Positions 16,585 to 23,842 of a DNA stretch of 43,495 nucleotides are shown in pieces. A program made the translations under genes and the position numbers. The stretch's first letter is position 1. Every line of letters begins with the position of its first letter. This DNA comes from Acidimicrobiaceae bacterium (GTDB lineage: Bacteria > Actinomycetota > Acidimicrobiia > Acidimicrobiales > RAAP-2), in assembly GCA_003160635.1 (NCBI GenBank), contig PMLV01000262.1, positions 1 to 43,495 on the forward strand, in the 5' to 3' direction. The notes beneath the pieces were generated by a model. It did not search any database, was not told the origin of the DNA, and saw nothing but the letters and a program-made list of their open reading frames with translations.

Positions 16585-18240
16585 TCACCCCGAGAACGTG
16601 CTGTGAGCGTCCTGGCGCCAGTCGTGCTGCCAGACCCGGAATGACACCACCGTCCTTTGGTCGTGGACCATGAACAGCCACGGCCCTTTGTAGAAGTTGT
16701 GCTCGAAAACGTTGCCCGCGTGCTGGGTCACGGCATCCTGAACAGCTGATTCCTGGTACGGCGACCAGGCCGGGGTGGCGTCTGCCGCCCCAACGAAGAG
16801 CCCCTGCAGCCCACACCCGTTGGATGGAACGCAACCGCGGCCGATGACAGATGGATCGAAGCGGAACGTGTTCCGGGTTACCCAAACGTTCTGGGTCGTC
16901 CAACGGCAACCCTCGTAGTAGTTGACGGGGCGCTGACCCGGTTCGGCCTTGGCAAGATTGCCCCTGTCGCACGTCGACTGGTTGAACTTCGATGGGTTGA
17001 CGAGTGTGCACGGCTCTCCGTTGGCGTAGCAGAAGCGATTGGCGTCGTCCCAAAGAACGACGCCGGCCCAGTTGTTGACCAGGATGTTGCCGGTGATCGT
17101 CAGCCTCATTGCGTACGGCCCTGGGACCCGCTTGTCGCTCCCCGATGACGAGACATAGATCGCCGCGATCGGGAAATTGCCGGAATTCTTGCGACCGTCT
17201 CGCAATCCGTTATGAACAAGCGTGTTGTCCGAGATGCGTGCGTTGTAGCTGGCTTCGTAAAAGATGCCTTGCGCGTAGTTTCCCGAGATGTAGTTCTGAG
17301 AGATGTTGAAACCCGCACCATCGGTGTCGACCCACAGCCCTACGTCGTGGTTGTCATGTATGAAGTTGCCCGTGATGACAGCTCCATCGGTCTCGTAGAG
17401 CTTTCCGCCCCCTTCGCAGCCACAGGTGGGGTCGCGCGTCTGCCAGTTGAAAGTGTCGTTATCGGAGATCTCGTTGTTCGTGATCTGGATGTCAGTCACT
17501 CCGTGAATGCTGTAGGCATTGAATCCGTATTGGCCGTTGTTGGTAAGGCAATTGGCTTCGACAACGTCCTTGCTGCCGATCATGACGCCTGCTCCGGCGT
17601 TGTCGCGAATGGTGTTGTGCGCCACGACCCATCCGGTCCCCGAGTCATGGTTGACAACCCCCTCATTGTTGTTGCCCCCCACGATCCCGAAGTCCTGGAT
17701 CGTCAGGTACTCGACGGTGACGTCGGTCGCCTGTTGTGTGAACGCGTAATAGTTTTGGTGTTCACCGTCGATGACCGCTCCCGGTGCCCCAATAAATTGG
17801 TCGCCGCTCCTCGGGATGATCTGGCTGTAGACGCCTCGGCCGAACGTGTACGTTCCAGGAGAAAGCCAGAAGGTCGTGCCTGGACCATCCGCGGCGACCA
17901 TGCTCGTCAGGTTTTCGCCTGACACCACCGTCACGGCGCCGACAGGAGGTGCCGACGGACCATCGAGGAGTGCCGGATTTCCACAAACCCGCCCGGGCTC
18001 CATCGGAGCCCGGGCCGGCGAGCTGGGGTTCGTTGCAGAGCCAGCGATGGCGGCCGAGAGCAGCAAGCCCGGGGCGCCAAGAACCACTCCACCGTTCAGG
18101 CCGAGGACGACGAGCGTCCCGAGGGTCCGTGCGTGGGTATCGAAGAGCCAGACTGGCCGGCGCCGCCGACGCGGGGCACCCATCGATGTCCGCACCCCGG
18201 TGGGAGCGTCGTGAATCAAGGGTGATACACCGGCGTCCAC
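16585..18240 (-). CDS. Secreted right-handed parallel beta-helix protein (paralog C)
   Basis: Third and most divergent member of a tandem family. After a basic stretch (GAPRRRRRPVW) comes one hydrophobic segment (LGTLVVLGLNGGVVLGAPGLLLSAAIA), a signal peptide or anchor. Then a body of short repeating beta-strand turns rich in Asn and Asp: VTVEYLTIQDFGIVGGNNNEG, NTIRDNAGAGVMIGS, NNEISDNDTF, GNFIHDNHDVGLWVDTDG, NYISGNYAQG. This is the pattern of pectate-lyase/NosD-like parallel beta-helices, which in polysaccharide loci include lyases and uronate C5-epimerases. Paired cysteines (CGCEGGG, C...GCRW, GCVPSNGCG) suggest disulphides outside the cell. The GTG start was chosen for an AGGGGA site 9 bases upstream, 13 bases after the stop of the preceding paralog; an ATG 39 bases earlier is possible. 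The enzyme activity is not determinable. Confidence 0.78.
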   Translation of the reverse strand: MDAGVSPLIHDAPTGVRTSMGAPRRRRRPVWLFDTHARTLGTLVVLGLNGGVVLGAPGLLLSAAIAGSATNPSSPARAPMEPGRVCGNPALLDGPSAPPVGAVTVVSGENLTSMVAADGPGTTFWLSPGTYTFGRGVYSQIIPRSGDQFIGAPGAVIDGEHQNYYAFTQQATDVTVEYLTIQDFGIVGGNNNEGVVNHDSGTGWVVAHNTIRDNAGAGVMIGSKDVVEANCLTNNGQYGFNAYSIHGVTDIQITNNEISDNDTFNWQTRDPTCGCEGGGKLYETDGAVITGNFIHDNHDVGLWVDTDGAGFNISQNYISGNYAQGIFYEASYNARISDNTLVHNGLRDGRKNSGNFPIAAIYVSSSGSDKRVPGPYAMRLTITGNILVNNWAGVVLWDDANRFCYANGEPCTLVNPSKFNQSTCDRGNLAKAEPGQRPVNYYEGCRWTTQNVWVTRNTFRFDPSVIGRGCVPSNGCGLQGLFVGAADATPAWSPYQESAVQDAVTQHAGNVFEHNFYKGPWLFMVHDQRTVVSFRVWQHDWRQDAHSTFSG

Positions 18241-18253
18241 CTGGTCACTTCCC

Positions 18254-20032
18254 CTATCGACGCAGCGTGCTTCCCGCATCCTGGTTGTAGGGGGGTGCCC
18301 GCCACTCTTTCCAGGTCACAACGGTCCGTTGCTCGTGGACCATGAAACTCCACGGTCCGATATAGGTGTTGTGGGAGAAGTGATTGTTCTGGTTAAACGT
18401 GATGTGATCTTCGACCGCCGTGCCCTGGAACGGCACCGACGAGCCGTATTCGGAGAAGATTCCATTGAAGCCGCACCCGTTGGCCTCGGTACAGTCGGGC
18501 ACATCGCGGGCGGACAGTTGGAACCTGTTGTCGGACACATTCACGTTTTGGGTTTTCCATCGGCAGCCGTCGTAGTAGTCAGGAGTCTGGCTGGTGTTCG
18601 ATGGGCCCAAATGACCGCCGCACGATGAGATAGTGAAGGTCGTCGGGTTCACAAGTGTGCAGGCGTGGTCGGACCCATCAGAGCAAAACCGGTTGGCGTT
18701 CTCCCAGAGCACGACGCCGCCCCGGTTGTCGACGAAGTCGTTGCCGACCACATTGAAGCTGGTGTTGTAGGCGCTCTTGACTCGCGGGTCGGACCCTGAC
18801 TCGCTGATGTAGAGCGCCGTCGTCGGGAAACCCTGTCCTTGGCCAGGACCCTCCCCCCAGGCATTATCGACGAACGTGTTATCTACAATCTGGGCGTTGT
18901 AACTGATCTCGTAGATCAGGCCCTCGGCGGAATTGTGGGCGATGTAATTGCGTGAGATGTTGAATCCGGCGTTGTCGGTGTCCACCCAAAGCCCAGGGTC
19001 CTCGTTGTTGTGCACGTAATTGCCCGTGACGGTGGCCCCGACAGTTGCCCAGAACTTCCCGCCGCCAGCGCAGCCGCAGTTATCGCCCGACGTTGTGTCG
19101 TACCCGAACGTGTCGTTGTAGCTGATCTCGTTGTTTGACACGACGACATCTGAAACCCCATCGGGGCTATAGGCGCTGAACCCGTATTGGCCATTGTGGG
19201 TCAGGCAGTTGAACTCGACCACGTCACCGCTGCCGAGCATGACCCCGGCTCCTGCATTGTCGCGGATGGTGTCGTGCTCGACGATCCAGCCGTTGCCCGA
19301 GTCGTGGTTTACAACTCCTTGGTTGTTGTTGCCGCCGCGTACACCAAAGTTCTTGACGGTCAGGTACTCGACCGTGACGTTCGTGGCGTGTTGGGTAAAG
19401 GCGTAGTAGTTGACATGTTCACCGTTCAACACCGCCCCGGGTGCCCCGATGAACCGATCGCCATCCTTTGGGATGACCTGGCTGTATTTGCCCCCACCGA
19501 ACTCGTACGTGCCCGGAGATAGCCAGAAGGTCGTGCCCGGGGGGTCGGCCGCAACCAGGTTGGGCAGATTGACCGAAGGCGCCACCGTCACCGCGCCGGT
19601 TGGCGGCGAGGACGGGCCATCGAGGAGCGCTGGCTTTCCGCACACTCGGTTGGGAGTCCTCGGCGCCCCCGATGAGGACGAAGCGGCGCCTTTTCCGGTA
19701 CTGGGAACCACCGGTGAGCTGGACGTGGTCGTCGCGGCACCCGAAGGACCGGCGGGGACCACGAGGAGAAGTCCGCTGAAGCTCGCAACGCCGAGCGTTC
19801 CAAGGACTGTCGCCCGTGCTCGGAAGTCCAAGACGGATCGCCAGCGGCGGCGCTCCACGTCCGGTGTCCGCACCCCGGTGGGAGCGTCAGGACGGGGTCC
19901 TGATACGCCCCCACCGAAGAGGCCTCCTGACTGGGGCGCGTTGGCGGGCTGAGCCTCTTCCACTCCCGGGAAGGGCCCCGAGCCCGAATTACGAGCTGAG
20001 CGTGCTCCCTGAGTCTTCGTTATAGGGACCAC
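18254..20032 (-). CDS. Secreted right-handed parallel beta-helix protein (paralog B)
   Basis: Second of three tandem paralogs and very close to paralog A even at DNA level; for instance 18540-18582 and 20275-20317 differ at one base. A hydrophobic segment (TVLGTLGVASFSGLLLVVPAG) precedes a Ser/Thr-rich linker and the beta-helix body, which carries the shared blocks FWLSPGTYEFGGGKYSQ, FIGAPGAVLNGE, NNNQGVVNHDSG, TIRDNAGAGVML, NCGCAGGGKFW, DPGLWVDTDNAGFNIS and YYDGCRWKTQNV. The start given (GTG) overlaps the end of paralog A by 44 bases and lacks a clear ribosome site; an in-frame GTG at 19963, downstream of the stop of A, is an alternative. Role as for its neighbours: an extracytoplasmic polysaccharide-active or structural protein, by fold only. 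Confidence 0.8.
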   Translation of the reverse strand: MVPITKTQGARSARNSGSGPFPGVEEAQPANAPQSGGLFGGGVSGPRPDAPTGVRTPDVERRRWRSVLDFRARATVLGTLGVASFSGLLLVVPAGPSGAATTTSSSPVVPSTGKGAASSSSGAPRTPNRVCGKPALLDGPSSPPTGAVTVAPSVNLPNLVAADPPGTTFWLSPGTYEFGGGKYSQVIPKDGDRFIGAPGAVLNGEHVNYYAFTQHATNVTVEYLTVKNFGVRGGNNNQGVVNHDSGNGWIVEHDTIRDNAGAGVMLGSGDVVEFNCLTHNGQYGFSAYSPDGVSDVVVSNNEISYNDTFGYDTTSGDNCGCAGGGKFWATVGATVTGNYVHNNEDPGLWVDTDNAGFNISRNYIAHNSAEGLIYEISYNAQIVDNTFVDNAWGEGPGQGQGFPTTALYISESGSDPRVKSAYNTSFNVVGNDFVDNRGGVVLWENANRFCSDGSDHACTLVNPTTFTISSCGGHLGPSNTSQTPDYYDGCRWKTQNVNVSDNRFQLSARDVPDCTEANGCGFNGIFSEYGSSVPFQGTAVEDHITFNQNNHFSHNTYIGPWSFMVHEQRTVVTWKEWRAPPYNQDAGSTLRR

Positions 20033-22763
20033 CCTGCCATTGCGCCCAGCTCACGATTGTCCCCTGCTCATGGACCATGAAGCTCCACGGCCCGATGTAG
20101 GTGTTCTGTGAGAAATGGTTGTTTTGGTCATAGGTGATGTGATCCTCGACTGCGGTGCCCTGGAACGGCGTTGTCGACCCATACTCAGAGAAAACCCCGT
20201 TGTACCCGCAACCCTTGGTGGCGGTGCACCCGGGCACATTGCTGGCAGTCAGGCGGAATGTGTTGTCGGACACATTCACGTTTTGGGTCTTCCATCGGCA
20301 GCCGTCGTAGTAGTCGGGGGTCTGGCTGGCGTTCGACGAACTCAGATTGGCACCGCACGACGAGATTGAGAAGGTACCTGGGCTGACCAAGGTGCAGGCG
20401 TTGTCGTACCCGTCAGAGCAGAATCGGTTGGCGTTCTCCCAGAGTACGACGCCACCCCAGTTGTCGATGAAGTCGTTTCCGACCACATTGAAAGCACCGT
20501 TGTAAGCACTGTTCACCCTCGGGTCTGATCCAGACTCACTGATGTACAGCGCTGTCGTTGGGAAGCCGACGCCTTGGTTCGGGCCTTTGCCCCAAGCGTT
20601 GTCAACGAACGTGTTGTCCGAAATCAGGGCGTTGTAGCTGATCTCGTAGATCAATCCCTCCGCCGAGTTGCGGGCGATGTAGTTGTCCGAGATGTTAAAT
20701 CCGGCGTTGTCGGTGTCGACCCAGAGCCCGGGGTCCTGGTTGTCGTGGACGTAGTTGTCGGTGACGGTGGCTCCGACGGTTTCCCAGAACTTCCCCCCAC
20801 CGGCGCAACCGCAGTCGTCTCCCGACGTGGTGTCGTACCCGAACGTGTCGTTGTAGCTGATCTCGTTGTCAGATACGACGATGTTCGCGACGCCGTTCGC
20901 ACTATAGGCATTGAATCCGTACTGTCCGTTGTGGGTCAGGCAGTTGAACTCGACGACATCGTTCGATCCGATCATCATCCCCGCGCCAACCGGGTTGTTC
21001 TGGATCGTGTCGTGCTCGATGATCCAACCAGTCCCAGAGTCGTGGTTGACGACTCCTTCATTGTTGGGCGCCATGAAGTCCTGCACGGTGAGGTACTCAA
21101 TGGTGACGTTCGTCGCATGCTGGGTGAACGCGTAGTCGTTGACGCCCTCACCATCGAGCACCGCCCCTGGTCCACCGATGAACACGTCGCCGTTGGCCGG
21201 GATGATCTGGCTGTACTGGCCGGTTCCGAGCGTGTGCGTGCCTGGGGCGAACCAATACGTGGTGCTCGGCTGGGGCTGAAGGGAGCTGTTGTCCCCCGCC
21301 GGCACCACCACCGCGCCGGCCGGCGCCGTCGCTGGCCCGGTCAACAATGAGCTGACCCCACAAACGAGAACCGATGGACTCCGTGGCGCATTGCCGGAGC
21401 CCGATCCGGGCGGCGAGCTCGGAGGCGAAGGCGTGGGTGGCGGCGCGACGACTGTCAGGGACTGTTGCACCTGGGTCGCTGCGACAAAGCTTGCCGAGCC
21501 GGCCTGGTTGGCGTCGATCACGCATCGGCCAACGGCCAGGAACTGCACCGTCGAACTCGAGACGCTGCACGCGTTCGGAGTGGAAGATGCGTCGATTGAC
21601 AACACGACCGGGTTGCCAGAGGCTCCCCCGGTGGCTGCCACCTGGTAGGTGCCCCCGATCGTCGGCGAAGCAGGAACGCTCGAGGTGAAGTTGATGACCT
21701 GCGGTAGGCCGGCAGCGACGATAGTGAGCGCCTGTTGCACCTGGGTCGCTGCGGCAAAGCTCGCCGAGGCGCCTTGGTTGGCGTCGATCACGCATCGCCC
21801 GGCGGTCAGGAACTTGACAGTTGAGTTCGAGACACTGCACGCCTTGGTCCCCGAAGGGCGGCCTATCGAGAAAAGGACCGGGTTGCCTGAGGCTCCTCCT
21901 GTCGCGGTCACCTGGTACGTGCCTCCGACGGTCGGCGAAGCCGGGACGCTCGACGTGAAGTTGATGATCTGCGCCGCTGGCGGCGGGGGGTCCGGCTGCC
22001 CGGAGGTGGGAGGTGGCGTTGTAGATCTAGTTGCCGAGGCCAGCGCGATGACTCCCGAGACCGCAGTCGATGACGACGGCACCAGCACCCATCGGGCGAC
22101 CGGTGTCGTTCCGCCCGTCGGAAAAGCCTCGGTTGCCTGCGCTAACTGGCTGTTGCCGGAGTCGTTGACCGTCGCTCCTAGCGTCGAACCGATCGGCGCC
22201 CGGGCCGTTCCCTGCCACACGGCCGAGCCTTCAGCGAAGACGAGGAGGTCGCCGGCTGCGGCGGTGGCTGCTTCGGGACTGAGGCTGGTGGTGGCGTTGG
22301 CCACATCGATCGGATCCGACGTGTTCACCCCGCTGAAAGCCTGAGTGACGATCGAAACCTGGGTGGGCGGACTGACCCCGATGTGCACGCTTTTCGGGAC
22401 CGACGTTCCGACCACGCCCACGCAACTGGCTACCCGGACACTCGGACCGTTGGTCACATCCCAGGCTTGGGTCCACCCCGCAGGACAGGTGATGGTCGTA
22501 AACGGATAGCTCTCAACGGTGGACACAAGGACGTCGCCTGTCGCTGTTCCGGTCGGGATCGCGGTGGTGTTTGTACCGTTGTTCCCACCAAAGACCGTTG
22601 CTTTGCCAACCACTGCCGGTACGGAAACGACGGCCCCCGCTGTCGCGAGTGCTCCGGGGATCTGACCAACTCCCAACGCGGCGATGACTGACAACGCGAG
22701 GACTTTGCGACCTTTGTGGCCACGTGTCACCAGCCAACCAAGACGCCCGGCCCGGCTCTGCAT
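19989..22763 (-). CDS. Secreted multi-domain protein: Ig-like repeats plus parallel beta-helix (paralog A), riboswitch-controlled
   Basis: A 924-residue export product and the first gene of the beta-helix set. Residues 1-42 are a signal peptide (HKGRKVLALSVIAALGVGQI...ALA). Residues 50-245 form a beta-rich domain seen in actinobacterial surface proteins (GDVLVSTVES, CPAGWTQAW, QAFSGVNTSDPIDV). A Pro-rich linker leads to two near-identical 90-residue Ig-like units (265-354 and 355-442), then a second Pro/Ser/Gly linker, and from about 500 the beta-helix shared with paralogs B and C (FAPGTHTLGTGQYSQ, VVNHDSGTGW, GLWVDTDNAGFNIS, GCRWKTQNV). The ATG has an ideal GAGGAG site 7 bases away, but that site is locked in a hairpin beneath a c-di-GMP riboswitch. 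It probably lies outside the cell in the polysaccharide matrix, binding or modifying it; the activity is unknown. Confidence 0.82.
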   Translation of the reverse strand: MQSRAGRLGWLVTRGHKGRKVLALSVIAALGVGQIPGALATAGAVVSVPAVVGKATVFGGNNGTNTTAIPTGTATGDVLVSTVESYPFTTITCPAGWTQAWDVTNGPSVRVASCVGVVGTSVPKSVHIGVSPPTQVSIVTQAFSGVNTSDPIDVANATTSLSPEAATAAAGDLLVFAEGSAVWQGTARAPIGSTLGATVNDSGNSQLAQATEAFPTGGTTPVARWVLVPSSSTAVSGVIALASATRSTTPPPTSGQPDPPPPAAQIINFTSSVPASPTVGGTYQVTATGGASGNPVLFSIGRPSGTKACSVSNSTVKFLTAGRCVIDANQGASASFAAATQVQQALTIVAAGLPQVINFTSSVPASPTIGGTYQVAATGGASGNPVVLSIDASSTPNACSVSSSTVQFLAVGRCVIDANQAGSASFVAATQVQQSLTVVAPPPTPSPPSSPPGSGSGNAPRSPSVLVCGVSSLLTGPATAPAGAVVVPAGDNSSLQPQPSTTYWFAPGTHTLGTGQYSQIIPANGDVFIGGPGAVLDGEGVNDYAFTQHATNVTIEYLTVQDFMAPNNEGVVNHDSGTGWIIEHDTIQNNPVGAGMMIGSNDVVEFNCLTHNGQYGFNAYSANGVANIVVSDNEISYNDTFGYDTTSGDDCGCAGGGKFWETVGATVTDNYVHDNQDPGLWVDTDNAGFNISDNYIARNSAEGLIYEISYNALISDNTFVDNAWGKGPNQGVGFPTTALYISESGSDPRVNSAYNGAFNVVGNDFIDNWGGVVLWENANRFCSDGYDNACTLVSPGTFSISSCGANLSSSNASQTPDYYDGCRWKTQNVNVSDNTFRLTASNVPGCTATKGCGYNGVFSEYGSTTPFQGTAVEDHITYDQNNHFSQNTYIGPWSFMVHEQGTIVSWAQWQGGPYNEDSGSTLSS
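21438..21971 (-). repeat. Two tandem 90-codon Ig-like repeats
   Basis: Units of exactly 90 codons, each with INFTSSVPASPT, GGTYQV, TGGASGNPV, ACSVS, GRCVIDANQ and AATQVQQ. The DNA is nearly identical over long stretches (the CACCTGGGTCGCTGCG region and the GGCGTCGATCACGCATCG region occur in both), pointing to a recent duplication within the gene. Each unit keeps two cysteines. Confidence 0.9.
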
Positions 22764-22802
22764 CCCGACACTCCTCTCCGATCGACTTCGGGAGGAGAGG
22801 AG
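22763..22802 (-). promoter_or_regulatory. Shine-Dalgarno-sequestering hairpin (riboswitch expression platform)
   Basis: On the minus strand CTCCTCTCC and GGAGAGGAG form a perfect 9-bp stem with a 14-base loop. The 3' arm is itself the ribosome binding site, 7 bases before the ATG of paralog A. Folding of this stem would block translation; the aptamer lies about 30 bases upstream, so ligand binding could decide whether it forms. Confidence 0.75.
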
Positions 22803-22830
22803 CGTCTACGAAGCGGCACGTCGATTGACA

Positions 22831-22913
22831 ACCGATTCGGCAACCCGGCTGACTCAAGGAGTCCCGTGGCTTTGCGCCCCCTTCTCGCGAAGGGTATGCC
22901 TTTTCGTCGGCGC
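22831..22913 (-). promoter_or_regulatory. Cyclic di-GMP-I (GEMM-I) riboswitch aptamer
   Basis: Read on the minus strand, the leader shows the class-I c-di-GMP consensus in order. A P1 strand CCGA is followed by AAAAGGCATACC. A 6-bp hairpin CCCTTC/GAAGGG is closed by the GNRA tetraloop GCGA. Then come GCGCAAAGCCACGGGACT, a short ACTC/GAGT stem, and AGCCGGGTTGCCGA ending in the P1 partner TCGG. The base that contacts the ligand in the first strand (G20 in the Vibrio Vc2 aptamer) aligns to G here, which favours c-di-GMP over 3',3'-cGAMP. That alignment was done by eye. Confidence 0.88.
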
Positions 22914-23072
22914 CACAATCGACACCGAATGTTCGGTCACCGTACCCGTGTCGGGTACCCAATACAAGGATCGTGGGGAGGAACGACCCCATGCCCTATG
23001 GGAGCCCGACTTGGGTATTCGGCTACTTGCGATCCCCAGCGAGCTCCCCCGACGGCACGCTCGGAAGGCCAG

Positions 23073-23495
23073 CTACCGGAGGCGCTCTGCAAGCCTTTCT
23101 GCCTGCAGCAATGGATCGCTCGGCTCGAGCTGGTCCACACCGTTTTGAAGTGTGGGGATTACGTGGAAGCAAACGTGGCCTCCGGACTGCGGCAATTCAC
23201 GATCCGCCGGCGCGATCGTGGTGCCGGAACACCCGAAGACCGAGCGAACGTCCATCGCGGCGCGGCGAAGGGCCGCGAGAAACGCTCCGAGAGCACCCGC
23301 GTCGAAATGCGAGAGATCGACCACGTGGCTTGTAGGAGCCACGGCCACCACCTGTAGCGGGGGTTGGAGGAAGACCACCATGTCCTCATCGCAGAACACG
23401 GCGATGACATCTCCCACAACCTTCGGTTGGGTCAGCCCAGCATTCCCGAGCTCGCAAAGCGCGCAGTAAGAGACCGGTACATCGGCGTTAGCCAT
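23073..23495 (-). CDS. HIT-family protein with cysteine in place of the central histidine
   Basis: HIT proteins bind nucleotides and hydrolyse or transfer nucleotidyl groups through a His-x-His-x-His-x-x motif. This 140-residue protein starts near a CALCEL cysteine pair (residues 11-14), has the typical strand VVFLQPPLQVVAVAPTSHVVDL, and ends with GGHVCFHVIP. The motif reads H107-V-C109-F-H111: the middle residue, normally the catalytic nucleophile His, is Cys (codon TGC, clear in the sequence). Hydrolase activity by the standard mechanism is therefore doubtful. The ATG chosen has a weak AGG site; another ATG 18 bases upstream is possible, and the frame is open still further. It lies between riboswitch leader and sugar transferase, transcribed away from the latter. 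Substrate unknown. Confidence 0.7.
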   Translation of the reverse strand: MANADVPVSYCALCELGNAGLTQPKVVGDVIAVFCDEDMVVFLQPPLQVVAVAPTSHVVDLSHFDAGALGAFLAALRRAAMDVRSVFGCSGTTIAPADRELPQSGGHVCFHVIPTLQNGVDQLEPSDPLLQAERLAERLR

Positions 23496-23842
23496 TGACC
23501 TGAGCAGCGTCATGGAATGAGCCAACCAACGCCGTCCGTCTTGCCATTCAAGCCACCCCGCGCCAAAACGACCGTTTGAGCCAACCGTACCGCCGCACGA
23601 CCTTCGTTGCATCTCATCGCGATCTCCGTCCGGTACCTGCTTGGACCAGCATCTACGAGGAGTTCTGAGCGCGATTGATACCGATCTGATGGCTGGGAGC
23701 CAGGTCATCTGGGCGCTGGGCCCGCGCGTCGACCGCAGTCGTGACCTTACGTGTATCAAGCAGGGCTCAGCTGGCTCGATTCCACGACGGGCGCAATAGC
23801 GCGCTCAGACCCAGTCACCCAACGTTGTCGGGGGTCCCACCA
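23496..23842. other. Intergenic region between divergent HIT and sugar-transferase genes
   Basis: About 350 bases that must hold the promoters for both directions. No convincing gene is visible. Its right end contains a 16-base stretch (CCAACGTTGTCGGGGG) identical to one just before the amidotransferase start at 5.9 kb; in both places the G-run serves as the likely ribosome site of a GTG start. Confidence 0.4.

Noticed and set aside
22831-22913. Assignment of the riboswitch to the 3',3'-cGAMP subclass
   Set aside because: The ligand-contacting base that is A in cGAMP-selective members aligns to G here by eye.
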